Positions 14,955 through 21,930 of a stretch of 64,000 nucleotides of DNA are shown piece after piece. The stretch is from a virus, in the IMG/VR virus record IMGVR_UViG_3300020172_002590, positions 1-64,000 of that record; one strand, written 5' to 3'. The position numbers and the translations under genes are program-made. The notes beneath the pieces are model-generated. The model worked only from the letters and a program-made list of their open reading frames with translations, was not told the origin of the DNA and made no database searches. Every line of letters begins with the position of its first letter. The stretch's first letter is position 1.

Positions 14955-15245
14955 ATGAAAGTTCCACCGCTAAAAGTGCAGACCATTGTCCACCTAGAAA
15001 TGCCGTACGACATGTATCTTTTTGTTCTGTATTGCATGGCAACCTACAACAACCCAACAGATGAAGACGCAAAAGCGCTACATAAGAATGCTTGGGAGTT
15101 TGCAGAGTCATTGGGCGCAGAGTCACCTCACCATTTCATTGCAGAAAATGTTCCGTTTATGAAGAACTACTGCACTCAGTTGTTGCAACTGTCAAGCACA
15201 GCAAAAGAGCAAGCAGACCTCGCTTACTCGGCTCTGTATCGCTAA
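14955..15245 (+). CDS. Cassette protein, helical hypothetical
   Basis: A 96-residue mostly helical protein (MPYDMYLFVLYCMATYNNPT; DAKALHKNAWEFAESLG; LLQLSSTAKEQADLAY). AACGAAAGAAAAAAA precedes the ATG. Unrecognised. Confidence 0.65.
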   Translation: MKVPPLKVQTIVHLEMPYDMYLFVLYCMATYNNPTDEDAKALHKNAWEFAESLGAESPHHFIAENVPFMKNYCTQLLQLSSTAKEQADLAYSALYR

Positions 15246-15250
15246 TCCGT

Positions 15251-15274
15251 TGGGGGCAGGTAACACTGCCCCCA
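15251..15274 (+). terminator. Terminator
   Basis: TGGGGGCAG, loop GTAACA, CTGCCCCCA. Perfect 9-bp stem directly after the stop codon. Confidence 0.75.
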
Positions 15275-15281
15275 TAAGCGG

Positions 15282-15320
15282 GCAGGTGTAAGGCTCTTGC
15301 TTTGCGAGCCTTACACCTGC
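15282..15320. repeat. GGTGTA inverted repeat
   Basis: GCAGGTGTAAGGCTC (15282-15296) pairs perfectly with GAGCCTTACACCTGC (15306-15320). TGTAATGTTACA follows at 15324. The rest of the gap up to 15513 has only TGTAAT-type and CTTTATGG repeats. Confidence 0.85.
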
Positions 15321-15513
15321 GTCTGTAATGTTACACGATCAGAAAAATTGAGTGTGTATATGTAATATTACTTAGCCTATCTTTATGGATGTAATATTAC
15401 AATCCTGAACTTTATGGAGCTGTGTAATATAAGAGATCCTGTGTAACATAAGCTGTAATTTTAGAAAACCCGTGTAATACTAGAAAAAAACCTGAAAAAA
15501 CTTGGAAAGGTAG

Positions 15514-15542
15514 TTGTGTTCCTTAGGTAGTTCCTGTATCTT
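15514..15542 (+). promoter_or_regulatory. Cassette promoter P9
   Basis: TTGTGT at 15514-15519, 17 bp, TATCTT at 15537-15542. A 65-nt leader follows (GGAAACGCCCC; GCGGAAAGTATCCGC small stem) before AGGAAAGACA and the ATG. Confidence 0.75.
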
Positions 15543-15607
15543 TATAAATACCAAAGGGAAACGCCCCGATGGTGCGGAAAGTATCCGCTAGTTAGATAGG
15601 AAAGACA

Positions 15608-15898
15608 ATGGACTTTGAGTTTATTGACGAAAACGACATTCAGGCTGTACGCCGTGGACGTAAGTCCACAGCCCCCGCCGAATTGGTAGATGCGTTTGCC
15701 AAGATGCCAAAGGGTAAGGCTATTCGCCTTACAGGTCTACGCCAAGACCCAACTAGCCCTGAATATAAGAATGACAAGGCAACGGTCTCTGCCACCATTC
15801 GCACAGCAGGCAAGTTGGCAGGCGTAGCGGTCTCTATCAGTTGGTCACCCGATGGTGTTCCACAGGTAAAGACCAAGATGGTCAAGGCTAAGAAGTAG
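15608..15898 (+). CDS. FEFIDE-family basic protein B1
   Basis: A 96-residue protein starting MDFEFIDENDIQAVRRGRKS. After the RGRKS segment it has a helix (PAELVDAFAKMPKGKAIRL), a variable loop, a second helix (ATIRTAGKLAG) and a strand (VAVSISWSPDGVPQV), with a Lys-rich tail. It is paralogous to the proteins at 16464 and 17117. RGRK resembles an AT-hook core. I infer a small DNA-binding protein; the family is unknown to me. AGGAAAG precedes the ATG. Confidence 0.75.
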   Translation: MDFEFIDENDIQAVRRGRKSTAPAELVDAFAKMPKGKAIRLTGLRQDPTSPEYKNDKATVSATIRTAGKLAGVAVSISWSPDGVPQVKTKMVKAKK

Positions 15899-15922
15899 CA
15901 CCCCCCGCTACCAGCCTTGATA

Positions 15923-15954
15923 GGGGCTAGGGTGTCTGTCATCACCCTAGCCCC
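15923..15954 (+). terminator. Terminator, followed by a second GC stem
   Basis: GGGGCTAGGGTG, loop of 8, CACCCTAGCCCC. A second perfect stem, CCCGCCCGCC with GGCGGGCGGG, follows at 15964-15990 and overlaps the next inverted repeat. Confidence 0.8.
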
Positions 15955-15985
15955 GCCCCTTACCCCGCCCGCCCTAATCAGGCGG

Positions 15986-16025
15986 GCGGGCGTAATGAAG
16001 TCGTTCCTTTGTTCATTACGCCCGC
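15986..16025. repeat. GGGCGTA inverted repeat
   Basis: GCGGGCGTAATGAA (15986-15999) pairs perfectly with TTCATTACGCCCGC (16012-16025), followed by TTTT. Further right to 16246 there are TGTAAT-type repeats only. Confidence 0.85.
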
Positions 16026-16246
16026 TTTTCTAATCGTAACATTACACACAAATTTAGTATGAATTTGTAATATTACATAGAGTAAATCCTGGAGCTTGAT
16101 CGTGTAATATAAGAGATCGTGTAATATAAGATCGTGTAATAATAGACCGTGTAACTTTATGTCAAGCTGTGTAACATAAGGGATCCCGTGTAACATAAGA
16201 AACGGAGATACTTGCACACTACAACTATTATTTTTTCCGTTTGACG

Positions 16247-16275
16247 TTGTGTTTCCCTATTGGCTCGGATAATCT
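16247..16275 (+). promoter_or_regulatory. Cassette promoter P10
   Basis: TTGTGT at 16247-16252, 17 bp, TAATCT at 16270-16275. Confidence 0.8.
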
Positions 16276-16463
16276 AATACTTGTCAGATTGACACTCGGT
16301 TACGGGGTTCGGTTAGGCAGGTGATTTTCACCTAGCAGTTTCCGCCCGTTTCGGTTCTGACCTAGCAAGAGTGAAGGGTCGTAGTAGGCGCACCATAATC
16401 CCCTACAAGTCACCATTGGCAATGGTGATTATTCAAAAAAAACTTTCAAGAAAGGCTTTCATA
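16276..16463 (+). ncRNA. Long structured 5' leader of the 16464 gene
   Basis: The leader is about 185 nt, far longer than for other cassettes. Visible stems: AGGTGA with TCACCT, and CACCATT with AATGGTG shortly before the A-rich ribosome-binding site. GACCTAGCA/CACCTAGCA is repeated. It could be a translation-controlling leader bound by a protein or ligand; no known riboswitch class was recognised. Confidence 0.4.
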
Positions 16464-16766
16464 ATGGATTTTGAATTTATTGATGAAGGCGACATTGAAG
16501 GCGTAAAGCGTGGTCGCAAGTCGCAGGTTCCACAAGAACTCATTGACTTGTTCAAGGCTATCCCAGCAGGCAAGGCAGTCCGACTGTCTGAGTTTGCAGG
16601 TGACCCAACAGACCCCGATTACAAGACACACAAGCAGAACGCAGGTTCTACTATCCGTCAGGCTAGTAAGCAGGCAGGCATTGAAATCCGTATTTCATGG
16701 TCGCCCGCAGGCGTTCCGCAGGTGTCTCGTAAAGCGCCTAAAAAGGTCGCCAAGTCTGCCAAGTAA
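16464..16766 (+). CDS. FEFIDE-family basic protein B2
   Basis: A 100-residue protein starting MDFEFIDEGDIEGVKRGRKS, closely paralogous to the 15608 protein: the same helix (PQELIDLFKAIPAGKAVRL), the same IRQASKQAG helix, ISWSPAGVPQV strand and a Lys/Ala tail. The ATG at 16464 after AAGAAAGG is chosen because it gives the same N-terminus as its paralogue. Proposed DNA-binding role is inference. Confidence 0.75.
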   Translation: MDFEFIDEGDIEGVKRGRKSQVPQELIDLFKAIPAGKAVRLSEFAGDPTDPDYKTHKQNAGSTIRQASKQAGIEIRISWSPAGVPQVSRKAPKKVAKSAK

Positions 16767-16829
16767 TTAGGCAGGCGTAGCGCACATACCGCCTAGAGTG
16801 CCGAAGCACTGCAACGGTATGGAAAATGT

Positions 16830-16862
16830 AACCCCGACACACTCGCCAAGTGTGTCGGGGTT
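16830..16862 (+). terminator. Strong Rho-independent terminator
   Basis: AACCCCGACACACT, loop CGCCA, AGTGTGTCGGGGTT, then CTTTTTTT. Perfect 14-bp stem. Confidence 0.95.
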
Positions 16863-16883
16863 CTTTTTTTGCCCGCTTACGGG

Positions 16884-16921
16884 CGGGTGTAGATCACTGC
16901 GTTTGCTACGCACTACACCCG
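16884..16921. repeat. GGGTGTA inverted repeat
   Basis: CGGGTGTAG (16884-16892) pairs with CTACACCCG (16913-16921). TGTAATGTTACA follows at 16922. The rest of the gap up to 17056 contains CTTTATG repeats and another TGTAATATTACA. Confidence 0.8.
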
Positions 16922-17056
16922 TGTAATGTTACACATCTTTATCGTAAATTATAATACATATTTGTAATCACATTATAGCTAATATATTTTATTACCTTTA
17001 TGTAATCTTTATGGGGGTATGTAATATTACATACCATCGCGCAAATAAAAAAAAAG

Positions 17057-17082
17057 AAAGGGTAGCATTTCTGCTACCCTTT
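17057..17082 (-). terminator. Terminator of the minus-strand FEFIDE gene
   Basis: AAAGGGTAGCA, loop TTTC, TGCTACCCTTT. Read on the minus strand it is followed by a long T-run. Confidence 0.88.
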
Positions 17083-17116
17083 CCCGGACTCTTAGTGAAC
17101 TATTTGTTTTATTTAT

Positions 17117-17431
17117 TTAGGAAACTTTTTTCGCGTATGGGACATTCTTTATGTCCCAAGTAATGCGAACCTTTTTCCAACCTGCAATTTTTGCCTGATT
17201 ACGAATAATCGCGGAATTTGCAGCCTTAGCAGTTTTCTTATCTTCCGCCGTAACAAATTCGTCACCCAATGCCAAGTTTGCTACCTTGACAATTTGACCA
17301 ATTTTTGCCTTAGCAAAAAACTCAACCATCTCAGGAATAACGACAGCCTTACGCCCACGCTTTACTGATTCAATTTCTGATTCTTCAATGAACTCAAATG
17401 AGAATCCATTTTCTTCGTTTTTTGGAGCCAT
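17117..17431 (-). CDS. FEFIDE-family basic protein B3, inverted
   Basis: A 104-residue protein; residues 11-27 read FSFEFIEESEIESVKRG, then RKAVVIPEMVEFFAKAKIGQ and ANSAIIRNQAKIAGWKKVRI. It shares the order of segments with B1 and B2 but is more diverged, AT-rich, and on the opposite strand, so it may be an older copy. AAAAGAGAGAAAA precedes the ATG. Likely DNA-binding by analogy only. Confidence 0.72.
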   Translation of the reverse strand: MAPKNEENGFSFEFIEESEIESVKRGRKAVVIPEMVEFFAKAKIGQIVKVANLALGDEFVTAEDKKTAKAANSAIIRNQAKIAGWKKVRITWDIKNVPYAKKVS

Positions 17432-17828
17432 TTTTCTCTCTTTTCTTTTAGTTATTTGGCTATTTATTTGACACGTTCACCGAGTCATTTATCACGATAT
17501 CGGGGAGAATGGCGAACAACTACCGATAAATAAAAAAATATAAAAAAGATCCATTTCTCAACAAAATACGCGATCTAATCCAGGATGTAATATTACAGGG
17601 GTTGTAATATTACACGGATGGGTGTAAGTGAGTCGGTACCCGAACTTACACCCATTTGTAATATTACACGATACTATAAAAATATAGTGTGTAATTTAAG
17701 AATTGCTACCTTTATTTCCATCTAATCGCGTATCTAATCCTGGATCTAATTCTTTATCTTTATATACTTTATGGAACCCCCAAACCTTTACAAATTATGT
17801 GAACTTCTAAAAAAGCTATTTCCGCACG
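17432..17828. other. Non-coding spacer with GGGTGTA repeat and palindromes
   Basis: Between two divergent cassettes. It contains ATGGGTGTAAGT (17618-17629) paired perfectly with ACTTACACCCAT (17644-17655), flanked on each side by TGTAATATTACA copies. Repeats of CTAATC and CTTTATGG follow. No gene seen. Confidence 0.75.
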
Positions 17829-17857
17829 TTGGAAATCTAATTTCTACACGGTAGGAT
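17829..17857 (+). promoter_or_regulatory. Cassette promoter P11
   Basis: TTGGAA at 17829-17834, 17 bp, TAGGAT at 17852-17857. The leader of about 60 nt ends in CCGAAAGGAAAATCTA before the ATG. Confidence 0.6.
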
Positions 17858-17919
17858 ATCTATATGGTGAGAAATATCTCAATAAACCAAATCCAATTCA
17901 TAACCGAAAGGAAAATCTA

Positions 17920-18408
17920 ATGTCTCCGATTGAAAACTTATTCAATGAACCAACAAAAGCTTTAGCAATTATTGCACATCTTTCAAAAAATCACGAAATT
18001 GTTGCTACAACAATTACTGAACTTCATATGCAATTAATTAATGCAACTTCTACTGCAAACCAATTAGATAACTTTTTGCAAAAGTTAAATGATATGCAAA
18101 TCCCAAAAAATATGTTTAACAATTTGGAGGCTGCTATTTCTGAACGTCAAAAAATGGAAAATCTTTTAGACAATAATGAAATTAGTCGTGCTGATTTAGA
18201 CCTATACATAATGGAAACCTTTTCTTTAACTGATGACCTTTGTTCAATTGGACAACAATTTGTAACACTTGTTGGAAAAAATGACCAATTTAATCTTCAA
18301 AACATTGTTGTTAACTTTGACACAATTTTTGTAAAACTATATAACCTTTTTCACGAAGTTGCTTTAACCACATTTGAACTTGTTAAAGAATACGGTTCTC
18401 TTAACTAA
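17920..18408 (+). CDS. Cassette protein, all-helical hypothetical
   Basis: A 162-residue protein, predicted helical (LAIIAHLSKNHEIVATTITE; NLEAAISERQKMENLLDNNE), weakly acidic, AT-rich codons unlike the GC-rich cassettes. AAAGGA precedes the ATG. Unrecognised. Confidence 0.65.
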   Translation: MSPIENLFNEPTKALAIIAHLSKNHEIVATTITELHMQLINATSTANQLDNFLQKLNDMQIPKNMFNNLEAAISERQKMENLLDNNEISRADLDLYIMETFSLTDDLCSIGQQFVTLVGKNDQFNLQNIVVNFDTIFVKLYNLFHEVALTTFELVKEYGSLN

Positions 18409-18424
18409 TAACTAATAAATAACT

Positions 18425-18454
18425 AAAAGGGTAGACGTTTGTCTACCCTTTTTT
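18425..18454 (+). terminator. Rho-independent terminator
   Basis: AAAAGGGTAGAC, loop GTTT, GTCTACCCTTTT, then TTT. Perfect 12-bp stem, and the last plus-strand terminator before the divergent region. Confidence 0.93.
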
Positions 18455-19259
18455 TATGCCCAAATGCCGGGCGTGTAATATTACACCATTTGTAATATTA
18501 CACGGTGATGGACAAATTGTAGTATGTAATATTACAGTGCTATCTTTATGAAAAACTAAAACTAAATTCTAATCTAAATCCAAATCCTAACATCCCGGCA
18601 CCTTTATGGCGGGGCAATAGGCTTACTAATACTACGTCTGATACCTGATCTATTCCTAGAGGGTATTGACTACCTATAGATAGGTATTACAGCATTGTAA
18701 TTTGCACATTTATAGCCTCAAAACACACACTAAAATTCTCACAAATAAAAACCGCCTGATTTATGAGCATTTTACTGCCTTTTTGATTGATTTTATAAAC
18801 AATTAGTTTGTTTTTTTATATAATTAGTAACATTTTCTCACCTTTATGGGGGGTACTTATCCACAATATTATCCACAATTCGGGGGATAAGTCTTATTCT
18901 GTATAGAGATAGATAGAGTATACAATGTCTGATCGCGCACCAGTTTATCTAATATATTTCTACCTTTATTTAGTACGCTAAACAAGCCCATTATACAATT
19001 CTGGATATAAATCGGAAGTAATTCCTTAGCACATCTCCGTATGCCTTAAAGGAATCTATTTACCTACCTAATCTATATCTAATCTATACTTCTTCTATCT
19101 AGGTATCTATTAAATATCTAGACCGGTTTTTTCAGAATCCATTATTTCTTCCAATCCCCTAGCCATAGAGTTATGGAGAATCTTCCTCAGTTTCCGAACC
19201 ATTCTCCATGTGTAATACCAGAGTCTTATCCTTCTATAAAGACTTATCATAACCCCTCC
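18455..19259. other. Divergent non-coding region, candidate replication origin
   Basis: About 800 bp without a supported gene, between the plus-strand left part and the all-minus right part. It holds three TGTAATATTACA copies (18474-18536), CTTTATGG copies, two perfect DnaA-type boxes TTATCCACA (18857-18865 and 18869-18877, 12 bp apart) and AT-rich, TCTATCTA-rich sequence to 19.1 kb. Strand switch plus DnaA boxes plus AT-rich DNA fit an origin. This is inference; GC skew was not computed. Confidence 0.5.
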
Positions 19260-19436
19260 TTACCCTAGAATCATAAAGATAAGATCGAATATTACCCAAC
19301 ATATAGAAGCTGCCATAAGGCAAGGAATAAGGAAGGCTGTTACATTATCCCTATCCCTACCATCTCTTACCAGCTCTTTCTCTATCTTCCAAACAATATA
19401 AAGGATTAGCACCCCCATAATATTAAGAAAAATCAT
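19260..19436 (-). CDS. Small two-span membrane protein
   Basis: A 58-residue protein with two hydrophobic segments (IFLNIMGVLILYIVW at 2-16; TAFLIPCLMAASICWVIFDL at 33-52) joined by a charged loop. GGGAAAGGATAG precedes the ATG. It is the first or last gene of the minus-strand side of the divergence. Holin-like in size, but unrecognised. Confidence 0.6.
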   Translation of the reverse strand: MIFLNIMGVLILYIVWKIEKELVRDGRDRDNVTAFLIPCLMAASICWVIFDLIFMILG

Positions 19437-19491
19437 TTGTCTATCCTTTCCCGATAGTTTGTATAGTATCTTTTGGCCACTTTTGCTGCCC

Positions 19492-19740
19492 TTACCCTAA
19501 GTTAATAATCCGCTCAAATTCAAAGTCATCTCGAATGTCTTCAAGAATGTCATACATAAGGTTATAATCCCCCATTGGTAAAGCTATTCCCTGACCTTCA
19601 AGTTCCTGAAAAACGCAATGAATATAGTTGAGCTTTTCCACATATGAATCCACAGTCTTTCCACAACTATGTGTGGATATCTCTTCTAATGAAATCCAAG
19701 ATCCACATTCTTTACATTTAGTCATTCCCATTGCCATCAT
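19492..19740 (-). CDS. Small zinc-finger-like protein; gene contains a cluster of DnaA-like boxes
   Basis: An 82-residue protein with CKEC at about 9-12 and H-x-C at about 28-30, then a helical acidic C-terminus. AAGGAG precedes the cluster of start codons (MMAMGM), so the exact start is uncertain. Odd: five sequences within 1-3 mismatches of TTATCCACA lie between 19634 and 19707 inside the gene. Confidence 0.6.
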   Translation of the reverse strand: MMAMGMTKCKECGSWISLEEISTHSCGKTVDSYVEKLNYIHCVFQELEGQGIALPMGDYNLMYDILEDIRDDFEFERIINLG

Positions 19741-19903
19741 TTTCTCCTTGTAAATAAGAAGCCAAAGCCCCCTCCTAATCTCCTCTCATTCGCAAGCCAT
19801 TTGCCGTGTCTGCTTTTTAAAGATTAGAAAGGGGCAATGACCGACCTTTTTAATTTCTTTACAATTATATCCCTGTGTATTATATACCTAAGGATATTTA
19901 CAT

Positions 19904-20086
19904 TTAAGTGTTAGGGTTATTTGTTGCCTGATTATAATCTTCAAGCGCTTCCATTAGTCCACAATCTGAACAAATTTCTGTCTTATTATCAACCCTAGAC
20001 AAAGCCCCAGGATATTGTCCAGCATATTCGTTATTTGGAATATAACTTACTTTGCAACGTGGACATTTCTTCAATTCGTCATTCAC
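19904..20086 (-). CDS. Phage zinc-ribbon protein
   Basis: A 60-residue protein: CPRC at 8-11, YIPNNEYAGQYPGALSRVDN in the middle, then CSDCG at about 39-43. The PGALSR-x-DN-x-TEIC-x2-CG layout is, to my knowledge, common in phages of Actinobacteria. Function unknown. Confidence 0.8.
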   Translation of the reverse strand: MNDELKKCPRCKVSYIPNNEYAGQYPGALSRVDNKTEICSDCGLMEALEDYNQATNNPNT

Positions 20087-20355
20087 GCAGTTTTGCCTTC
20101 CTTGATCATTTCATCAGTCAATGGGGAAACAATAATTGCCTCATTTTCCTTAGTCATACCGAAAAGACAACCAGCATCATTTCCTTCAGGATCAGATGAA
20201 GCATAAATTTTACCCCCATCTTCAAGTTCTAAGACAACAGGAAAACCACCATAATTTTCTTCCCAACCTTCAGCTTCAAGCTCAAGTTTTGTCATCATTC
20301 TTACATTTACTATTTTCAACCCTATTGGGTATGCTACTTTTTGTTCAATAGTCAT
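20083..20355 (-). CDS. Hypothetical protein
   Basis: A 90-residue, beta-rich acidic protein (GGFPVVLELEDGGKIYASSD) that I associate with small conserved phage hypotheticals. Its stop overlaps the next start by 4 nt (ATGA type). Confidence 0.65.
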   Translation of the reverse strand: MTIEQKVAYPIGLKIVNVRMMTKLELEAEGWEENYGGFPVVLELEDGGKIYASSDPEGNDAGCLFGMTKENEAIIVSPLTDEMIKEGKTA

Positions 20356-20365
20356 TTTATCTTTC

Positions 20366-20857
20366 CTATTCTATTTCTGAAACAAAATCGTTGTACGCAT
20401 CAAAAGAACCATCTAAATTATTAAGATAAGTTTTCCAGTCTTTTACTTGTTTACCATCATGAATACCTTGTAAAACTCTCAACATTCTATATGATTTTTC
20501 TGTTATTTTCCAAACAGGATTTGATTTTTGGACAGCATCCATAATGCCATTTTCAAGTTCAATAACTGTCCCCTCCAAATTCTGATCATAAAATTGATCT
20601 AAAATCAGACAACCAACCGCACAAGATGCATCAGGCTTAATCTCAGCCAAAAGGCCATAAAAAAGGTCATATGCTTGATCATCATAATCAGAATCGTAAT
20701 CATTAAAACCAGAGTTTTCTTTGATCATATCCATAGTCTCTTCTTTATAACCTCGGTATTGACAATCCTCTCCTAAATTCATAGCCTTTTGTCCTTGATT
20801 TAGAAGATGGCTTTTAATAAAGAGAAATGCCTCATAATCATTTGTTATAACTGACAT
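20366..20857 (-). CDS. Hypothetical acidic protein
   Basis: A 163-residue acidic, mostly helical protein. ATG at 20857 (MSVITNDYEAF) is chosen because GAGG lies at the right distance; an earlier start at 20872 would bury that site. Unrecognised. Confidence 0.65.
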   Translation of the reverse strand: MSVITNDYEAFLFIKSHLLNQGQKAMNLGEDCQYRGYKEETMDMIKENSGFNDYDSDYDDQAYDLFYGLLAEIKPDASCAVGCLILDQFYDQNLEGTVIELENGIMDAVQKSNPVWKITEKSYRMLRVLQGIHDGKQVKDWKTYLNNLDGSFDAYNDFVSEIE

Positions 20858-20858
20858 T

Positions 20859-21056
20859 TTAATCCTCATCATCCATATCTACTTCAACTTCTTCACCTTC
20901 TATGACAGAAAAGAAGCTATCCAAAAATGTTTTTAATGAATTAGCACTTGTTCCTTTCAAATCAGCCTCCAATTGGGCAAGAATAAATTCACTAATATCC
21001 TTGTCCTTAGGGATTTGGGCAATATAATTACCTACTACGAAGTATTGCTTGATCAT
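20859..21056 (-). CDS. Small acidic hypothetical protein
   Basis: A 65-residue protein ending VEVDMDDED. It ends 1 nt before the next start, so translation is coupled. Unrecognised. Confidence 0.6.
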   Translation of the reverse strand: MIKQYFVVGNYIAQIPKDKDISEFILAQLEADLKGTSANSLKTFLDSFFSVIEGEEVEVDMDDED

Positions 21057-21071
21057 TTTTATCTTTCTTTT

Positions 21072-21281
21072 TTATTGTGGTTTAGGGATACAGACACGCG
21101 AACAATATGCGGAACTATTTTCTTCATAAATAATTCCCTTAATTAGTTCTCTTTTACAAGTTGGGCAAACAAAAGGAGCAGCGTTTTTCAAGCCGAAAAA
21201 CTTAACAGTTTTTCCTGGCAATGCTTTGCTCATATCTTTACTTTGTCCAGCAATTGGTTTTGCTGGCTTTTTACCTGCCAT
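21072..21281 (-). CDS. Small zinc-ribbon protein with basic N-terminus
   Basis: A 69-residue protein with a Lys/Pro-rich disordered start (residues 1-25), then CPTC at about 39-42 and C-x3-C near the end (YCSRVC). Probable zinc binder, function unknown. Confidence 0.65.
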   Translation of the reverse strand: MAGKKPAKPIAGQSKDMSKALPGKTVKFFGLKNAAPFVCPTCKRELIKGIIYEENSSAYCSRVCIPKPQ

Positions 21282-21282
21282 A

Positions 21283-21774
21283 TTATTCTCCTATTTTTTC
21301 TGTTAATGTGAATGAAGTCTCGAACTCAATCTTTGATTCTCTGAGAAACGCTCTAATTTCTTTTTCAGTAACTAAATTGTCTCTATAGCCCTTAGCGTGT
21401 TCCTGAGAATAATTCTTAGCAATTCTCTTAGCCCAAACGCTCTCTGATTCAGTAGAGACATTTGTAACCAATCCAAAATGCTTTATGACAATCTTAGGAG
21501 TGAGATATTCTTTAGTTGATTTCTCACCATCCCAAACGCTGTACAGATAAAAATTGTCATACTTTTCAAAAAACTTCCAGCGAGCATAAAAGTCAGGTGC
21601 ATTCTTATAATTAATGCATCCAATACCTAAAGCCATAGAACCAAAGATCAATGCTTTTGTTTCAGCATTTACATCTTCATATTCTTCTACTGTGCCTTCT
21701 CTATACTTAACCCAAAGCGCATCTGGATTATCAGTAAAATACTTTACATTTTCTGTTGACCAATTAAGGCTCAT
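21283..21774 (-). CDS. Conserved phage hypothetical protein
   Basis: A 163-residue mixed alpha/beta protein (VKYFTDNPDALWVKYREGTV; WAKRIAKNYSQEHAKGYRD). No catalytic motif stands out. It follows the previous gene closely, in the same direction. Confidence 0.6.
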   Translation of the reverse strand: MSLNWSTENVKYFTDNPDALWVKYREGTVEEYEDVNAETKALIFGSMALGIGCINYKNAPDFYARWKFFEKYDNFYLYSVWDGEKSTKEYLTPKIVIKHFGLVTNVSTESESVWAKRIAKNYSQEHAKGYRDNLVTEKEIRAFLRESKIEFETSFTLTEKIGE

Positions 21775-21783
21775 TTTATTTCC

Positions 21784-21930
21784 TTACTCTATTTCTTCCG
21801 ATTCTGTAGAGAAATCTCTATTTCTGATTTCTCCATTGATTAACATATCCCTTGCTGTTTCCTCAGCAAGAGCATTATTAGCAGCTTCAACATCTACTGA
21901 TGTCCAAATTGATACTCTGTATTTCTTCAT
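21784..21930 (-). CDS. Small protein, DpnD/PcfM-like fold possible
   Basis: A 48-residue protein (MKKYRVSIWTSVDVEAANNA then LAEETARDMLING). A strand followed by an Ala/Glu-rich helix resembles the DpnD-PcfM type of small domain; the proteins at 24496 and 23946 look similar. It overlaps the upstream stop by ATGA. Confidence 0.55.
   Translation of the reverse strand: MKKYRVSIWTSVDVEAANNALAEETARDMLINGEIRNRDFSTESEEIE

Larger units (their letters stand above)
14800..18536. repeat. Dispersed array of TGTAATATTACA palindromes
   Basis: Ten exact copies start at 14800, 15390, 16066, 17020, 17586, 17603, 17657, 18474, 18491 and 18525. Near copies start at 15324 and 16922 (TGTAATGTTACA), 15361 (one mismatch) and 16035 (CGTAACATTACA). 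Half-site variants (TGTAATATAAG, TGTAACATAAG) fill the gaps around 15.42-15.48 and 16.1-16.2 kb. All lie between genes, often right after a GGGTGTA hairpin. A 12-bp dyad at this density suggests a protein-binding site array. Confidence 0.85.

Noticed and set aside
11561-17655. CRISPR array made of the GGGTGTA repeats
   Set aside because: The repeats are inverted hairpins with varying arms and genes between them, and spacing is not regular. No cas genes are adjacent; the Cas4-like nuclease is 28 kb away and of recombination type.
18455-19259. Attachment site or integrase-linked region
   Set aside because: No integrase, excisionase pair or tRNA 3' end repeat is present; the region is better explained as a divergent promoter/origin segment.
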